Below are positions 6,663 to 7,412 of a stretch of 7,412 nt of DNA, one piece after another. Each line of letters begins with the position of its first letter. Positions within the stretch are counted from its first letter, which is position 1. The DNA is from Desulfuromonadales bacterium (lineage in GTDB: Bacteria > Desulfobacterota > Desulfuromonadia > Desulfuromonadales > BM103): positions 1 through 7,412 of the forward strand of contig JAOUDB010000115.1 of assembly GCA_029859485.1 (NCBI GenBank). Reading direction: 5' to 3'. The translations under genes were made by a program, and so were the position numbers. The notes under the pieces are model-generated. The model ran no database searches and was not told the DNA's origin. It saw only the letters and a list, made by a program, of their open reading frames with translations.

Positions 6663-7412
6663 ATGGATCACCTGCTGCCATGGTTGCGCTTGCAGCTCAC
6701 CCCCAAATCTTGGCCGAATCGGCCTGATCTCACTGGTCAAACATTTCGAAACACCTCAAAACGCACTTGAAGCCGCCAGGACAGGTTGGCCCAAATTACC
6801 CGGCCTGCGGCAGGGGCTGGCAGACCTAGTCCCTGATTCGACTTCGGACACAGTACAACAGGCCTGTCAGGGCCTGAATAAAATGAACGGCTGGGTCATC
6901 ACTCTCTGGGACACAGGGTCTCCTTAGCGCCTCCGCCAGATTTCTGACCCACCTGCGCTGCTTTACGGCTGCGGTGTCCTGCCTGAAGAGCCATATCTTG
7001 CCATCGACGGAGCACGGTATCCGACCGAGGTCGGGAGAAAGTTCACCGAAAAACTTTCTGCGCAGGTGGCAGAAGCCGGTGTTGGTATCAGCAGTGGCCT
7101 TGCTCGCGGCATCGACACTGCTGCTCACCGCGGCGTTATCAATGGTGCGGGCAAGACTGTGGCCGTTCTCGGTTGCGGTCTCGATCATGTTTAGCCCCCT
7201 GAAAACAAAAGTATATATCAAAAGATCGTGGAGCAAGGCGCACTGCTCTCCGGATACGCTCCCGGAACAGAACCTTTGCCCGGGCATTTCCCCGGCCGAA
7301 ATCGCATCATAAGCGGCTCCCTGATTACCGCCGAATTCGCCCTCGAGCAGGGGCGAGAAGTCATGGCCGTCCCCGGTGGCATAGACCGCAAAACCAGCTA
7401 TGGACCAAATCT
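6663..7412 (+). pseudogene. dprA: Disrupted dprA (DNA processing protein A), partial at 3' end
   Basis: DprA protects incoming single-stranded DNA and loads RecA during natural transformation. The start is clear: ATG at 6663 with GGAGGG 5 bases upstream, encoding MDHLLPWLRLQLTP. After this the homology moves to the next frame (NLGRIGLISLVKHFETP from 6706), so one extra base lies in the CCCCCAAA run at 6700-6707. That frame carries the N-terminal helical domain, then a TAG at 6925-6927, DPPALLYGCG, SSGLARGIDTAAHRG, AVLGCGLDHV, a second TAG at 7192-7194, PPEN, HFPGRNRIISG, SLITAEFALEQGRE and AVPG. These are the Rossmann-fold landmarks of DprA in the right order. The usual hydrophobic GVVVVEA segment between RIISG and SGSLITA is absent, indicating an in-frame deletion near 7312-7317. 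The AIVGSR motif reads AIDGAR, and GTN near the end reads GPN. The region 6469-6662 upstream is AT-rich with only a weak promoter candidate (TTGCAT 6563, TATCTT 6585) and no other feature that I can see. Confidence 0.92.

Noticed and set aside
6364..6927. A 187-codon plus-strand reading frame covering the LysM end, the terminator and early dprA
   Set aside because: Its first part crosses the LysM 3' end, the terminator and the intergenic region; only the part from about 6703 has homology, to DprA, so it is a by-product of the dprA frameshift.
6826..7287. A 153-codon minus-strand reading frame opposite dprA
   Set aside because: It is antisense to clear DprA homology, with no recognisable domain, and is explained as a shadow frame.

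Overview
The window looks like an ordinary housekeeping stretch of a Gram-negative, probably deltaproteobacterial chromosome (Desulfuromonadales/Geobacter relatives). This is inferred from a DUF4911-like protein, a CpoB/YbgF lipoprotein followed by a secreted LysM protein and then dprA, and moderate GC by eye. No database search was possible. I see no rRNA, tRNA, CRISPR array, insertion sequence or phage gene.

Layout. (1) Positions 1-2512, minus strand: a four-gene operon read right to left, made of a YegS/DgkB-type lipid kinase, an ADP-ribose-type Nudix hydrolase, NudC (NADH pyrophosphatase) and the start of a DUF4911-like protein. The last three genes are joined by 4-base stop/start overlaps (GTGA and ATGA), so translation is probably coupled. 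(2) Positions 2633-3274, plus strand: a PPP-type metallophosphoesterase, divergent from the lipid kinase. (3) Positions 3281-4489, minus strand: a U32 protease-family protein (TrhP/YegQ-like, probably tRNA wobble-uridine hydroxylation), convergent with the phosphoesterase and starting at TTG behind a strong ribosome binding site. (4) Positions 4652-6395, plus strand: a CpoB-like lipoprotein and a LysM protein, both envelope proteins, behind consensus -35/-10 hexamers with a short spacer and closed by a strong intrinsic terminator. (5) Positions 6663-7412, plus strand: a broken dprA that runs off the window.

How the genes fit together. The two Nudix enzymes form a plausible nucleotide clean-up pair: NudC cuts NAD(H) and NAD-capped RNA, and the second hydrolyses ADP-ribose. 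The lipid kinase is their transcriptional leader with no obvious metabolic link. The CpoB/LysM pair points to the cell wall and outer membrane.

The most notable thing is the dprA pseudogene. It carries a +1 frameshift, two in-frame TAG codons, what looks like an in-frame deletion of a conserved stretch, and substitutions in conserved motifs, while its ribosome binding site is intact. This suggests fairly recent loss of the DNA-processing protein used in natural transformation. I found no convincing evidence of a previously undescribed system here.
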